A stretch of DNA of 64,000 nucleotides from Acidimicrobiales bacterium (GCA_030743005.1 JASLTG010000003.1:62001-126000), one strand, 5' to 3'. Positions 8,449 through 18,069 are shown, counted from the first letter of the stretch. Translations and numbers: made by a program. The notes: a model not told the origin generated them from the letters alone.

Positions 8449-9338
8449 TGGCTCGAGCACAAGTCGGAGAAATGGAGCTTGAGTACGAGACCTTCGGGTC
8501 ACCCGACGACCCTGCCCTGCTGCTCGTGATGGGGCTAGGCGCGCAGTTAATTCACTGGCACACAGAGTTTTGCCAACTACTTGCTGACGGAGGCTTTCAA
8601 GTCATCAGATTCGATAACCGAGATGCAGGCCTATCGACCAAATTGGATGGCGTTGAAGTTGATTTTCTTGCTTTGGTCGCAGCCGCGCTTGAGGGTCAGG
8701 AGGTGTCGGGTACACCGTATGACCTTTCGGATATGGCCGATGATGGTTTTGGGATTCTCGACGATCTTGGAATAGAGAAGGCCCATGTCGTCGGAGCTTC
8801 CCTTGGGGGCATGATTGCTCAGACCATGGCGGTTGAACGCCCCAGTCGGGTGATGTCGCTCACATCGATCATGTCTTCTACCGGTACCCGAGAAATAATA
8901 GATATACCTGATGAATCGCTTGCTCTTTTGTTGGCGCCAGCTCCGACTGAAAGATCTGCGTATCTGGAATACTCATCGCAATACGCGATTTGGTGCAGCA
9001 AGAAGTACTTCGACCCCCAACTGGCAAGGGAGTACGCAGCCGCTTCGTATGATCGCAGTCACTATCCAGATGGTTCAGGTAGACAAATCGCCGCAATGTT
9101 GGCTAGCGGAAACCGCGAACCTGGTTTGGCAGAAATGAATGTTCCGACCCTGGTGATTCATGGCCGGGACGATCAACTTCTCTTGCCGCTGTTGGGAGAA
9201 CGGACGGCTGACGTTATTTCCGGATCAAATTATTTGCTGGTAAGTGATATGGGTCACGATCTCCCTGAACCGCTTTGGCCTGTTGTGGTTGATGCGATAC
9301 TCAGCCATCTTAGAAATTCGGTCTCTCGAGAGAACTAG
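8448..9338 (+). CDS. Alpha/beta hydrolase
   Basis: A 296-residue alpha/beta-hydrolase-fold protein. The nucleophile elbow is GASLGG with Ser118. An acidic residue in IHGRDDQLL and a histidine in DMGHDLPEP complete the expected triad. An oxyanion-hole segment (LLVMGLGAQ) follows the first strand. Family members hydrolyse esters, lactones, epoxides or C-C bonds. Start ATG 8448 shares one base with the P450 stop codon (TAATG), showing tight coupling. A role in hydrolysing the P450 product is inferred from this arrangement only. Confidence 0.92.
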   Translation: MARAQVGEMELEYETFGSPDDPALLLVMGLGAQLIHWHTEFCQLLADGGFQVIRFDNRDAGLSTKLDGVEVDFLALVAAALEGQEVSGTPYDLSDMADDGFGILDDLGIEKAHVVGASLGGMIAQTMAVERPSRVMSLTSIMSSTGTREIIDIPDESLALLLAPAPTERSAYLEYSSQYAIWCSKKYFDPQLAREYAAASYDRSHYPDGSGRQIAAMLASGNREPGLAEMNVPTLVIHGRDDQLLLPLLGERTADVISGSNYLLVSDMGHDLPEPLWPVVVDAILSHLRNSVSREN

Positions 9339-9363
9339 GTTCCGGAATTGTCAAGAGATCTAG

Positions 9364-10269
9364 TTACGTTTTCTTCTTTTTGATAGCTTGAGTCGCTTGT
9401 CGTAGAAGTTCTGACACGAGTTCAGAAGCGGCAGGGTTTACTAGATTGCTGTCTCGAGTGACGGCAACCAGTTCTCGTTTGAGGAGAGGCTTTTTTTGAA
9501 CGGGGATGAGAGAAGCGGGAGGACGTTCGGCTTGGATACGGGGGAGCACGGTCCAACCCATCCCTATCAGGACCATCTCACTAAGTACTTCTGGTTGGTT
9601 GGACTCAGCGACAACAGAAAACGTTGACCCCGTTGATCTAAGAGCCTCGCCGATTAGGTCCCTCGTCAAAGAACCTGTGGGAAAGGTCACCCATGGTCCC
9701 CATTCCCCCGGTCCGGAAGGTCTTGCCCCGGGTGGGGCGTAAACGTAAAGATCTTCTTCCAACAGTGCAACACTCGAGAAGTTTGGATCCTGAGGGGAGA
9801 CGCAAACAGCCAGATCTAAGTCACCGCTGGTAAGGCCTCCTAAGAGTTGGCTAGATGGACCAACAGTTACGTGCAGATCTAACTGTGGTCTGCCTTCTCT
9901 GAAGCTTCGTAAGGTTTCGCCGAAATGGTCGACCGCTGCAGCATCAATCATCCCTACCCGGAGTTTGCCGGCGGAACCGGCACGAATTCGGTCACTCCAT
10001 CCGGAAAGATCACTTGTCAATGCAAGTATTCGCCGTGCGTGTTCAGTGATCTCATCTGTAGAGGATGCGGGCACGCGCCTGCGTCCATTCCAGGAAAATA
10101 ATTCGATCCCTAATCGACGTTGAAGTTCGGCTAATCCTTGAGAAAGAGCGGATTGGCTCACACCCAAGGTTTTCGCAGCGGTTGCCCACGTGTCGCTTTC
10201 TTGAACAGCAACTAGGTACTGCAGTTGGGTCATAGAAATATCAGGGAGCGAGGAATGAACTGGGGCCAT
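9364..10269 (-). CDS. LysR family transcriptional regulator
   Basis: A 301-residue LysR-type regulator. The N-terminal winged helix-turn-helix is at about residues 13-72 (MTQLQYLVAVQESDTWATAA, then LGVSQSALSQGLAELQRRLG), followed by the effector-binding domain from about 95. The gene diverges from the inositol-3-phosphate synthase gene with 79 bp between starts, so by family habit it probably controls that gene and itself, responding to a small-molecule effector. The C-terminus is lysine-rich (IKKKKT). The effector is unknown. Confidence 0.93.
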   Translation of the reverse strand: MAPVHSSLPDISMTQLQYLVAVQESDTWATAAKTLGVSQSALSQGLAELQRRLGIELFSWNGRRRVPASSTDEITEHARRILALTSDLSGWSDRIRAGSAGKLRVGMIDAAAVDHFGETLRSFREGRPQLDLHVTVGPSSQLLGGLTSGDLDLAVCVSPQDPNFSSVALLEEDLYVYAPPGARPSGPGEWGPWVTFPTGSLTRDLIGEALRSTGSTFSVVAESNQPEVLSEMVLIGMGWTVLPRIQAERPPASLIPVQKKPLLKRELVAVTRDSNLVNPAASELVSELLRQATQAIKKKKT

Positions 10270-10321
10270 TAGATCACCATCACAAAACTAAAGATTAGAA
10301 TTACTTAACATAAAGGTACAA

Positions 10322-10342
10322 AAGTAATACAACACTTATGAT
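10322..10342 (+). promoter_or_regulatory. Candidate -10 box and dyad in the lysR-ino1 intergenic region
   Basis: TATGAT at 10337-10342 is a good -10 hexamer and ends 6 bp before the ATG of the inositol-phosphate synthase gene, which suggests a leaderless or near-leaderless transcript. An inverted repeat AAGT-N8-ACTT (10322-10337) overlaps it and lies in a strikingly AT-rich 79-bp gap between divergent genes. It could be part of a LysR operator. No clear -35 is seen. Confidence 0.3.
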
Positions 10343-10348
10343 TTATGT

Positions 10349-11650
10349 ATGACTTCAGCCAATATTGCGCCCGCTAATGGAAAACTTGGTGTTCTCACCC
10401 CCGGAATGGGTGCTGTCGCGACGACCTTTATCGCTGGAGTGCTAGCCGCCCGGCAAGGCCTCGCCGCGCCGATCGGCTCGGTGTCACAGATGGCACATAT
10501 TCGTCTCGGGAAGAAAGATGATGTTCGAAACCCACTCATAAGGGACTTCGTTCCTTTAGCTGGGCTCGACGACCTTGTTTTTGGGGGATGGGACCCCATC
10601 ACCCCCAATGCCTTAGAAGGAGCTCAGGCTGCAGGAGTTCTTGAAGAACGAGACCTTGCTGCGATCTCAGGTGAGCTCGAAGGCATTGTCGCAATGGACG
10701 CAGTGTTCGACCAGAAATGGGTAAAGAAACTCGATGGCAATCGCGTTAAGGCACTGGACTCAAAATTGGATCAAGCCCAAGCGCTAATGGCTGATATCGA
10801 ACAGTTCCGAACTGACAACGACTGTGATCGCCTGGTCATGGTGTGGTGTGGCTCAACCGAGGCGTATCAAGAAGCAAGCGCTGCACATGAAACTCTCGAA
10901 GCATTTGAAGCAGGGCTCGAAGCAAACGATGAGAATATTTCGCCGAGTCAGATTTACGCGTACGCGGCACTTATGAGCGATGTTCCGTTCGCTAACGGAG
11001 CACCCAACCTAAGCGTTGATCTTCCATGCATGATTGAGCTAGCTGAGCGTCGAGGAGTTCCGATTGTCGGTAAAGATTTCAAGACTGGTCAGACCTTGAT
11101 GAAAACGCTTGTAGCTCCTGGGCTCAAGGCGAGAATGCTCGGATTGCGGGGGTGGTACAGCACAAACATTTTGGGCAATCGAGACGGAGAAGTCCTTGAC
11201 GACCCGGAGAACTTCAAAACGAAAGAAGTGTCGAAACTGGGAGTCCTCGACACCATCCTGCAACCAGAGGTTTACCCTGAGCTTTACGGCAATATTGACC
11301 ACGTAGTGCGAATCAACTACTACCCACCTCGCGGAGACAACAAAGAAGGCTGGGACAATATCGATATCTTCGGGTGGCTTGGCTATCCGATGCAGATCAA
11401 AATCGACTTCTTGTGTCGCGATTCGATTCTTGCAGCACCAATTGTGCTCGACCTTGCTCTGTTCCTAGATTTAGCGCAAAGAGCGGGTGAATCAGGTGTT
11501 CAAGAATGGTTGTCGTTCTACCTGAAAGCGCCACAGTCAAGCAGTGCATCAGGCCCCGAACACGACATTTTCATTCAGCAGACCAAACTAAAAAACACGC
11601 TTCGAGAATGGATGGGCGAAGAACCCGTTACCCATTCTGAAGCTGGATAA
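10349..11650 (+). CDS. ino1: Inositol-3-phosphate synthase
   Basis: The enzyme converts glucose 6-phosphate to 1D-myo-inositol 3-phosphate using NAD+, the entry to inositol lipids and mycothiol-type thiols in Actinobacteria. Evidence: the N-terminal dinucleotide loop GVLTPGMGAVATTFIAGV, a middle PFANGAPNLSVDLP, and the catalytic segment GKDFKTGQTLMKT with its conserved lysines, then GWYSTNILGNRDG. At 433 residues it is longer than the ~365-residue mycobacterial Ino1 and resembles the longer bacterial form. It is transcribed away from a LysR regulator. The gene symbol is given on family grounds. Confidence 0.93.
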   Translation: MTSANIAPANGKLGVLTPGMGAVATTFIAGVLAARQGLAAPIGSVSQMAHIRLGKKDDVRNPLIRDFVPLAGLDDLVFGGWDPITPNALEGAQAAGVLEERDLAAISGELEGIVAMDAVFDQKWVKKLDGNRVKALDSKLDQAQALMADIEQFRTDNDCDRLVMVWCGSTEAYQEASAAHETLEAFEAGLEANDENISPSQIYAYAALMSDVPFANGAPNLSVDLPCMIELAERRGVPIVGKDFKTGQTLMKTLVAPGLKARMLGLRGWYSTNILGNRDGEVLDDPENFKTKEVSKLGVLDTILQPEVYPELYGNIDHVVRINYYPPRGDNKEGWDNIDIFGWLGYPMQIKIDFLCRDSILAAPIVLDLALFLDLAQRAGESGVQEWLSFYLKAPQSSSASGPEHDIFIQQTKLKNTLREWMGEEPVTHSEAG

Positions 11651-11688
11651 TTTTCGCCACTAGTGGCAACTGTTTTCAGGTCACGTTT

Positions 11689-12762
11689 TCAAGGGCGCAG
11701 TTGGTTGCTCGTTCGAAGTTCATCCAACATCGAACGCAGAAGACTTTCGTCGTCGGGATTAGCAACCGGAATACTGAACTCGATGCGATCGATCAAGCTG
11801 CCAAATCGCGCATTTAGTGAAGAAGCAATATTCTCGTAAGTCCCGACAGTGGCAATTGTGTGGAACATTTCGTCATCGACTAACGCCGGGATCTCATCCC
11901 ACCTTTGTTCTCGAGACAGCGCCGCTGCTTGGTCGACCTTGTCGCCCCAATCATGGACCTCAAACGCTGCTTTGTATGCAGGTGTTGCTAGATAAAATCC
12001 CACTCGTGCCCTCACGCTTTCAGCGACCTTTTCTAGGGTGATCTCATCTTGGGCTGTTGCGATTAATGGTTTCATGCACCAATCAATTTCAGTGGCAGCG
12101 CGTTCATTTCGTGCTGCGCCACGAGAGACCGCGGGAACCATCACTTCCTCAATGTATTTCGGAGAACAAACCGGATGAAGCCTGATGCCATCGGCAACTT
12201 CACCCACTACGGCACACATGTTGGTGTTGATAGCCGAAATATGGATTGGAATTTGAGGATGATCAATCGGTCCTGGATCGAAAAGAGGAACCATCAGATC
12301 TAGCTTGTAGTGATCCCCGTCATGCTGGAGCGGCTCTTGATATTGCCAACACCGCCACACAGCTTTCATTGCCATTATGTAATCGCGCATACGTGGTGCA
12401 GGAGCCGTCCATTCCATTCCATACCTGCGTCGAATATGGCCGCGAACTTGTGAGCCCAGTCCTAGTATGAGTCTCCCTTCCGATGCTTTCTGAAGTGTCC
12501 AAGCCGACATAGCTGTAATGGTCGGGGATCGCGGGAACGCCATAGCGATTGATGTCGCAAGATCTAGCTGCTCCGTACTTAGCGAGGCAAGCGCGAGTTG
12601 TTGGTATGGGTCATCCTTACATTCCTCAACTGCGATCCCGTCGTAGCCCAGACTTTCAATCTGCGCTGCTCCCGCGGCAATGGTTCGGACATCAAGTGGA
12701 GTGTCAGGTTCCCGGAGCCCTGGATCGACTTTGCCGAGAGGAAGCATTGTTTCGGATTTCAT
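11689..12762 (-). CDS. LLM-class (F420-dependent) oxidoreductase
   Basis: A 357-residue luciferase-like TIM-barrel protein. Features include AAQIESLGYDGIAVEE near the N-terminus, LILGLGSQVRGHIRRRYG (the family's L-G-x-G-S-Q-V segment) near residue 100, and PIHISAINTNM. The G-S-Q-V-x-x-H form is typical of the actinobacterial F420-dependent branch, so hydride transfer with F420 is likely but the cofactor is not proven. Substrate is unknown. It lies 2 bp downstream of the 2-hydroxyacid dehydrogenase gene, in one transcription unit. Confidence 0.88.
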   Translation of the reverse strand: MKSETMLPLGKVDPGLREPDTPLDVRTIAAGAAQIESLGYDGIAVEECKDDPYQQLALASLSTEQLDLATSIAMAFPRSPTITAMSAWTLQKASEGRLILGLGSQVRGHIRRRYGMEWTAPAPRMRDYIMAMKAVWRCWQYQEPLQHDGDHYKLDLMVPLFDPGPIDHPQIPIHISAINTNMCAVVGEVADGIRLHPVCSPKYIEEVMVPAVSRGAARNERAATEIDWCMKPLIATAQDEITLEKVAESVRARVGFYLATPAYKAAFEVHDWGDKVDQAAALSREQRWDEIPALVDDEMFHTIATVGTYENIASSLNARFGSLIDRIEFSIPVANPDDESLLRSMLDELRTSNQLRP

Positions 12763-12764
12763 TT

Positions 12765-13763
12765 TCAGATCTCCAGTCGCAATTCGCGGCCCTCAAGATA
12801 AGCGTTCAACTGTTCGATAAAAACGTCGTCACCACGTCTCATTATCCCGGATCCAGCTCCTGCAAGATGAGATGTGAGAGTCAAACCGGGGTGACTCCAG
12901 AGGCTGCTAGCGGTGTCCAATGGTTCTGTTTCGAAAACGTCCAAGATTGCTCTCTCTGGACCTGTTGAATCTAAGGCCTCCAACAGATCATCAGTATTTA
13001 CGACAGGCCCTCTGGAAATATTGACAAGAATCGAGCTGGCCTTCATTTGTTTCAAGAAGTCTTTATCTATCAAGCCGCGTGTTTCGTCGGTCAAAGGACA
13101 TGCGACAACAACCACGTCTGCAGAGGGCAGCACATCGGCCAGGTCATTCATGGTGACCATGCGATCGGCCCTAGGATCTTCCACCTTGGTTCTGCGAGCC
13201 CCGATTATTTCAACCCCGAACGGCTGAGCTCGTTTTGCGATTTCGCCTCCAATTGAACCGAAACCAACTATCAACCATGTCCCTCCGTTTATTTCGGTCC
13301 AACCTTTTTGAACCCAACGCGCCTGTCGCTGGTGGTCGTTTCGTTGAGGCCATCCGTGAACAACATTCATCACTGCTGCCACCACGTATTCGGCTACTCC
13401 CGCGTTGGGGGAGTCACTGTTACTGAGACGGATTCCTGATGAAAGAATTTTTTGTAACGGCGGAGCATCTGCGCCTGCGAGACACGACTGCACCCACTGA
13501 ACAGTTCCGGACTCAAGTAGAGAATCGACGAAGGAAACGAAGTCTCCACCGGGCATACCAGTGGATTTTTCTGAGAGCAGCAGGTCAATAGGTATCCACG
13601 CAATCTCTGGCTGGTAGTCAGGTGCAGCCACCTGAGATCCATCTGGCCAAGTGATCCCTGAAGATGACCAGCACACAACGTCGAGTTCGCTAGGAGAAGC
13701 CTCGAGACGTGATTGAATTCGGTCATAGGCCATTAGAGGAATAAGGACTTGACGCTTGGACAT
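12765..13763 (-). CDS. D-isomer-specific 2-hydroxyacid dehydrogenase
   Basis: A 332-residue NAD(P)-dependent dehydrogenase of the D-2-hydroxyacid family. The Rossmann motif is VGFGSIGGEIAKRA. The catalytic Arg is in NISRGPVVN, the Glu in DVFETEPLD and the His in LTSHLAG, so the triad is complete. The family interconverts 2-oxo and D-2-hydroxy acids such as glyoxylate, hydroxypyruvate or phosphoglycerate, and the particular substrate is not clear. It precedes an LLM oxidoreductase by 2 bp. Its start at 13763 faces a divergent MFS transporter, hinting at uptake and conversion of the same compound. Confidence 0.92.
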   Translation of the reverse strand: MSKRQVLIPLMAYDRIQSRLEASPSELDVVCWSSSGITWPDGSQVAAPDYQPEIAWIPIDLLLSEKSTGMPGGDFVSFVDSLLESGTVQWVQSCLAGADAPPLQKILSSGIRLSNSDSPNAGVAEYVVAAVMNVVHGWPQRNDHQRQARWVQKGWTEINGGTWLIVGFGSIGGEIAKRAQPFGVEIIGARRTKVEDPRADRMVTMNDLADVLPSADVVVVACPLTDETRGLIDKDFLKQMKASSILVNISRGPVVNTDDLLEALDSTGPERAILDVFETEPLDTASSLWSHPGLTLTSHLAGAGSGIMRRGDDVFIEQLNAYLEGRELRLEI

Positions 13764-13779
13764 AGTCGATCAGCGTAGG

Positions 13780-15009
13780 GTGCTAGCCGTGTCGCTGTCC
13801 GATGATTCAGAGATTTCGTCGAAGCCCGCCAGCACAACTTTGTTAATAGCAATTTTGATGCTGACAATGGGACTGGGTGCGTTCCCAATCGTAGGAACAG
13901 CGGTCGTCGCCACAGCTCTTGCCGAAGACCTGGGAATGTCTCTCACCCTGTTCGGAGCGGGGGTGGCGGTGAACACGCTTTTCGGTGCTGGGTTTGCACC
14001 ACTATCAGGTCGATTCAGCGACCGTTATGGGGGCAAATGGTCGTGTGTTCTCGTCCTGGTCTCTGCGGGAGTTGGCCTGCTAATTCTTGCCCTCGCTACA
14101 TCGCCTTTCGGATTCATATTGGGTCTTTTGGTATCGAGTTACGGACAAGGAGCCTGCAATCCAGCGACCAACAAACTTGTGGCTGAAAGAGCGGCTCCTG
14201 GGCGCCGAGGAACCATGACAGGTATCAAACAGTCCGGTGTTCAATTGGGAATTCTCCTAGGTGGGTTTACTCTGCCAGCGTTAAGCATTTGGCTTAATTG
14301 GCAACTAGCTATAGGTCTGTACGCAGCAGCGGCTCTTCTCTCGGCGTTTGTCGCTGCGTTCGCACTGCCAGATAGCCGTGAGCTAGCAGCCGAAGATAGC
14401 CCTGGGATTGAAGCCTCAAAAAAGACGCCTCTGCCGAGTTCGGTTTCGCTCTTGGCGCTATATGCACTTTGTATGGGGTGCGTTGTCGGAGGGGTAGGGC
14501 GCTACACCGTTCTGTTCGCCGAAAACGCGTTGTCCATGTCGAACGTTAAAGCCGGGCTCGTAGCCGGTCTTCCGGGAGGTCTCGCTATAGGGACACGAAT
14601 TATTTGGGCTCACCTAGCTGAACACCGGATAGCGCCTCCTCGGGCACTTGCTGTTCAGTCTGTTCTTACAGCTTTTGTCATGTTGATGCTGTGGGTCGCT
14701 GTCGCAGTTGGCTCTTGGATCATGTGGCCCGTGGCAGTTCTTTCCGCGTTAGGTCTTAACGCTTGGAATGCGGTAGCGATGCTTTCTGTAATCATCGGAG
14801 TGCCCCAGTATCAGTCCGGTCGTGCAAGCGGGAGGGTCGTCATGGGTTTCATGGCAGGGCTTACCGCAGGTGGGTTCTTCACCGGCCTCATCGCTGATGC
14901 GACCGGTGGTTACGAGACCGCATGGGCGGTTCTTTTCCTTCTGTCGGTCATAGCGACGTTGCTTGCGTGGCGAAGTGGCAAGGAATGGTGTTTAAATCCC
15001 GCTGCCTAA
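13780..15009 (+). CDS. MFS transporter
   Basis: About 409 residues with twelve predicted membrane helices. The A-motif-like loop between helices 2 and 3 reads GRFSDRYGGK. The helix-5 region has QSGVQLGILLGG. The longest frame starts at TTG 13756, but that would overlap the divergent dehydrogenase start, so GTG 13780 or 13789 is preferred. The substrate is unknown, perhaps an organic acid given the divergent 2-hydroxyacid dehydrogenase. It is convergent with the NtaA-type monooxygenase gene, and their stops overlap by 4 bp. Confidence 0.88.
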   Translation: MLAVSLSDDSEISSKPASTTLLIAILMLTMGLGAFPIVGTAVVATALAEDLGMSLTLFGAGVAVNTLFGAGFAPLSGRFSDRYGGKWSCVLVLVSAGVGLLILALATSPFGFILGLLVSSYGQGACNPATNKLVAERAAPGRRGTMTGIKQSGVQLGILLGGFTLPALSIWLNWQLAIGLYAAAALLSAFVAAFALPDSRELAAEDSPGIEASKKTPLPSSVSLLALYALCMGCVVGGVGRYTVLFAENALSMSNVKAGLVAGLPGGLAIGTRIIWAHLAEHRIAPPRALAVQSVLTAFVMLMLWVAVAVGSWIMWPVAVLSALGLNAWNAVAMLSVIIGVPQYQSGRASGRVVMGFMAGLTAGGFFTGLIADATGGYETAWAVLFLLSVIATLLAWRSGKEWCLNPAA

Positions 15010-16364
15010 AATCGAAATCCAGATGCTGCATGGCTTGCTGGAAGTCGGTCCTCTCCGAAGAGCTTTTTTCTCAGGCTGCCTTCGGAGTAGTCACGTTGAA
15101 CTAGGCCTCGCTCTTGCAAGATGGGCACAACCCCTTCAACGAAATCAACGAAGGTGCCTGGTGTCACTGTGTATGCCAGGTTAAATCCGTCTATACCGCT
15201 TTTAAACCGGCGTTCCAGTTCGTCAGCAATTTGTTCAGCTGACCCCGCCAGCCAAGCCCCAGCCAAATTTGATTTGATCAAATCGCCCATAGTTCTCGTC
15301 CCAGGAGGAGCTGAATCCAACAAATTCTTGATGAAGCCTTGAACCCGCTCCGTTCGAAAATTTTCTAAAGGTTCATCTGGGTCAATGTCGCCCAGATCTG
15401 CCCCAATGTTTCCGCTGATGTGAGCCAATCCGGCTTCGAGGGAAAGACTTTGTTCGTACTCCTCACGTTTTGCTAACGCCTCAGCCTCGGTACCCCCCAC
15501 GATGGGCGCAACCCCTCCAATCAACTTGAGATCAGAGCGAGACCTTCCATTGGAACGGGCGCGTTTTTGAAGATCAATCTCCAACGCCTGACCGCTTCGA
15601 GAAGAGCCCACAACGAATATGCACTCGGCATGCCGGGCAGCAAACTCCCTTCCGCGTTCTGACATTCCGGCTTGAAAAATTACGGGTGTCCTCTGCGTGG
15701 ACGGCGCTGAGAGATGGGGCCCGGCCACATCGAAATACTGACCATGGTGGTTTATCTCTTTTACACGACGAGGGTCGACGTAAATCCGTTCCTCACGATC
15801 GTCGACGACAGCATCATCGGCCCAACTCCCTTCCAAGAGCTTGTAGATCACTTCCAAATACTCTTCCGCTATTGCGTAACGATCTTCGTGTGGAGGTAAA
15901 CCATCGAAACCCAAATTGCTCCCCGCGTTAGGTAGGTACGAAGTAACTACGTTCCAAGCGACACGACCGTTAGTTAGGTGATCCAAAGTAGAAAGTTGTC
16001 GGGCAAAGGTGAATGGATGTGCCTGCAACACCGAACTAGTAAACGCAAAACCAAGATTTTCGGTCGCAGAAGCCATAGCCGGAATGAGAAGCATTGGATC
16101 GTTGACTGGCACCTGCATAGCTTCTTGAAACGAGGTATCTGAGCCACCCTTGTAGTTGTCGTACAGGCCAAGAACATCCGCTAAGAAGATTGTGTCAAAA
16201 CAACCACTCTCGGCTACTTGAGCCAGTTCCATCCACGGATCCAGAGAGTTGAATTCAGTCTGACGAGTATCATCTCGGGTCCACATTCCTTGTTGGATGT
16301 GGCTCACACAGTTCATGGAGAACGCGTTTAAGATCATCCGCCTCGGCTGTGAACGCTCGTCCAT
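15006..16364 (-). CDS. NtaA/SnaA/DszA-type FMN-dependent monooxygenase
   Basis: A luciferase-like monooxygenase of the NtaA/SnaA/DszA group, which uses FMNH2 from a separate reductase to oxidise substrates such as nitrilotriacetate or dibenzothiophene sulfone. Features: FDTIFLADVLGLYDNY, the strongly conserved RVAWNVVTSYLPNAGSNLG, the ERYxxAEEY-like segment DRYAIAEEYLEVIYKL, and GRSRSDLKLIGG near residue 280. The frame is open up to 16448, but the N-terminal 28 residues are unlike the family, so ATG 16364 is chosen (16337 also possible). That also leaves 57 bp to the divergent dioxygenase gene. The substrate is unknown. Confidence 0.9.
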   Translation of the reverse strand: MDERSQPRRMILNAFSMNCVSHIQQGMWTRDDTRQTEFNSLDPWMELAQVAESGCFDTIFLADVLGLYDNYKGGSDTSFQEAMQVPVNDPMLLIPAMASATENLGFAFTSSVLQAHPFTFARQLSTLDHLTNGRVAWNVVTSYLPNAGSNLGFDGLPPHEDRYAIAEEYLEVIYKLLEGSWADDAVVDDREERIYVDPRRVKEINHHGQYFDVAGPHLSAPSTQRTPVIFQAGMSERGREFAARHAECIFVVGSSRSGQALEIDLQKRARSNGRSRSDLKLIGGVAPIVGGTEAEALAKREEYEQSLSLEAGLAHISGNIGADLGDIDPDEPLENFRTERVQGFIKNLLDSAPPGTRTMGDLIKSNLAGAWLAGSAEQIADELERRFKSGIDGFNLAYTVTPGTFVDFVEGVVPILQERGLVQRDYSEGSLRKKLFGEDRLPASHAASGFRF

Positions 16365-16421
16365 AAAGCGCAGTCTCGCAGCAAAGCGTCGTTGGCGCCC
16401 TGAAGCTGTAAGAATCATGGG

Positions 16422-17258
16422 ATGGACGCAGCAACATTCTCGCAGCATCTCAACACAATCGAAGAGCAGGGCTACTGCATCATCGAAAATGCCATAGAGC
16501 CGAACCTGGTGGAAGAGGTACGAGCATCTGTGGCGCGGTTAGAGGATGAATTAAACATCGAACCGCGAGGAAACCGAGCTGAGGGTTTTGCCACGAAACG
16601 GATGTACAACCTGCTAGCCAAAGACCGAGTGTTTTGGAACCTACCTGTTCATTCCAATGTCCTCCCATTCGCAGAACATCTTCTGGATGAAGAATGCCTT
16701 TTGTCGGGCACCACATGCATGCACATAGGACCGGGTGAAGTTCACCAGGGACTACATAGTGACGACGGATTGGTGAATGTTCAAAGGCCCAGAATTCCAT
16801 TCATGGTTACTACTATTTGGGCCTTTAGCGACTTCACCGCTGATAATGGAGCAACCCGAATCGTTCCGGGTTCTCATAAATTTGACCACGAACCTCGCAA
16901 AGGTCAGAAAGTCGAGCACATAGCCGCTGAAATGGAGGCGGGTTCAGTATTGATAGTCAATGGTGGAACATGGCACTGCGGAGGAGCAAATAACACAGAT
17001 AGTGATTGGAGACTGGGAGTCAGTGTCCAATACTGCCAGGGCTACTTGCGTCAACAACAGAATCAGTACTACAGCCTGTCTCCGGAAGACGTGAAGGCGA
17101 TGCCTGAAAGATTGGCAGCTCTATGTGGTTTCACGCTCTACAAGGGAATCATGGGCCACGTGGATGGAGCTAGTCCCGGAAGATTCTTAGGTGCAGGACA
17201 TGCGGATGAAGTTGCCTACGCTGCCATGAGAACGAAGAACGGAGTTGCTGAAAGTTGA
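16422..17258 (+). CDS. Phytanoyl-CoA dioxygenase (PhyH) family protein
   Basis: A 278-residue Fe(II)/2-oxoglutarate dioxygenase. The facial triad is visible as H-x-D in GLHSDDGLV and a distal His in GTWHCGGANN. Arg in DWRLGVSV is the likely 2-oxoglutarate anchor. The ATRIVPGSHKFDHE motif is a PhyH signature. The family hydroxylates acyl-CoAs or many small hydrophilic compounds. The gene diverges from the NtaA-type monooxygenase and is followed at 34 bp by an SDR, so it seems part of a catabolic block, possibly for an N- or S-methylated compound. That pathway is inference. Confidence 0.92.
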   Translation: MDAATFSQHLNTIEEQGYCIIENAIEPNLVEEVRASVARLEDELNIEPRGNRAEGFATKRMYNLLAKDRVFWNLPVHSNVLPFAEHLLDEECLLSGTTCMHIGPGEVHQGLHSDDGLVNVQRPRIPFMVTTIWAFSDFTADNGATRIVPGSHKFDHEPRKGQKVEHIAAEMEAGSVLIVNGGTWHCGGANNTDSDWRLGVSVQYCQGYLRQQQNQYYSLSPEDVKAMPERLAALCGFTLYKGIMGHVDGASPGRFLGAGHADEVAYAAMRTKNGVAES

Positions 17259-17292
17259 GCAACGCATAGCTGTATCGATCTAGGTTCAAGCT

Positions 17293-18069
17293 ATGGAAAT
17301 TAAGGACCGAGTAGCAATCATTACTGGCGGTGGTGGCGGTATTGGATCCGCCACTGCTCGCAAATGGATATCTGAAGGGGCGCGAGGAGTCGTAGTAGCT
17401 GATTACAACGCCGAAGCAGCACTCTCAGTTGCGGCGGAATTGGGTTGTATCGGCGTTGGACTCGACGTCACTGATGAAGCAGCGGTAAGCCAGTTGGTTG
17501 AAGAGACCGAAACAACGATTGGGCCAGTTGACATCTTCTTCTCTAACGCTGGAGCAGGGGCAGAGGGCGGTGTAGAAGCTCCCAACGATGCATGGCAGTC
17601 ACAGTGGGAGTTACATGTCATGTCACACGTGTACGCAGCACGCGCCGTCGTGCCATCGATGACGGCACGTGGTGAGGGTTACCTGGTGCACACAGCGAGT
17701 GCTGCTGGTCTCCTAGCTGCCGTTGGTTCAGCACCCTATTCGGTGACGAAAGCGGCGTGTATCAAACTGGCCGAAACGTTGGCAATCACACACGGAGACG
17801 ACGGCATACGAGTTTCGGTTTTGTGTCCTCAGGGAGTCAACACCGCGATGGCACCGCGACAACTTGGCGATGGCGGAACCGACGGGATAGTGGAAGCCGA
17901 TTTCGTTGCAGACAAGATCACCGAAGCGCTTAGAAACGAAGAGTTTCTGATCCTGTCGCACCCTGAGGTCCAAACCTATACAGAACGAAAAGCTTCAGAC
18001 CCCGATCGGTGGCTCAAGGGCATGCGTCGTCTTCGTAGGAGATCAATGGATCTTCTTGAGGGAGCGTGA
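17293..18069 (+). CDS. SDR family NAD(P)-dependent oxidoreductase
   Basis: A 258-residue classical short-chain dehydrogenase. The cofactor motif TGGGGGIGSATA is at 11-22, NAG at about 86, the catalytic Ser in TASAAG, and the Y-x3-K in APYSVTKAAC. It acts on alcohols or ketones. Its product may be the substrate of the dioxygenase immediately before it or may feed the selenoprotein gene downstream; no direct evidence decides. It overlaps the DMT transporter start by 4 bp (GTGA). Confidence 0.92.
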   Translation: MEIKDRVAIITGGGGGIGSATARKWISEGARGVVVADYNAEAALSVAAELGCIGVGLDVTDEAAVSQLVEETETTIGPVDIFFSNAGAGAEGGVEAPNDAWQSQWELHVMSHVYAARAVVPSMTARGEGYLVHTASAAGLLAAVGSAPYSVTKAACIKLAETLAITHGDDGIRVSVLCPQGVNTAMAPRQLGDGGTDGIVEADFVADKITEALRNEEFLILSHPEVQTYTERKASDPDRWLKGMRRLRRRSMDLLEGA

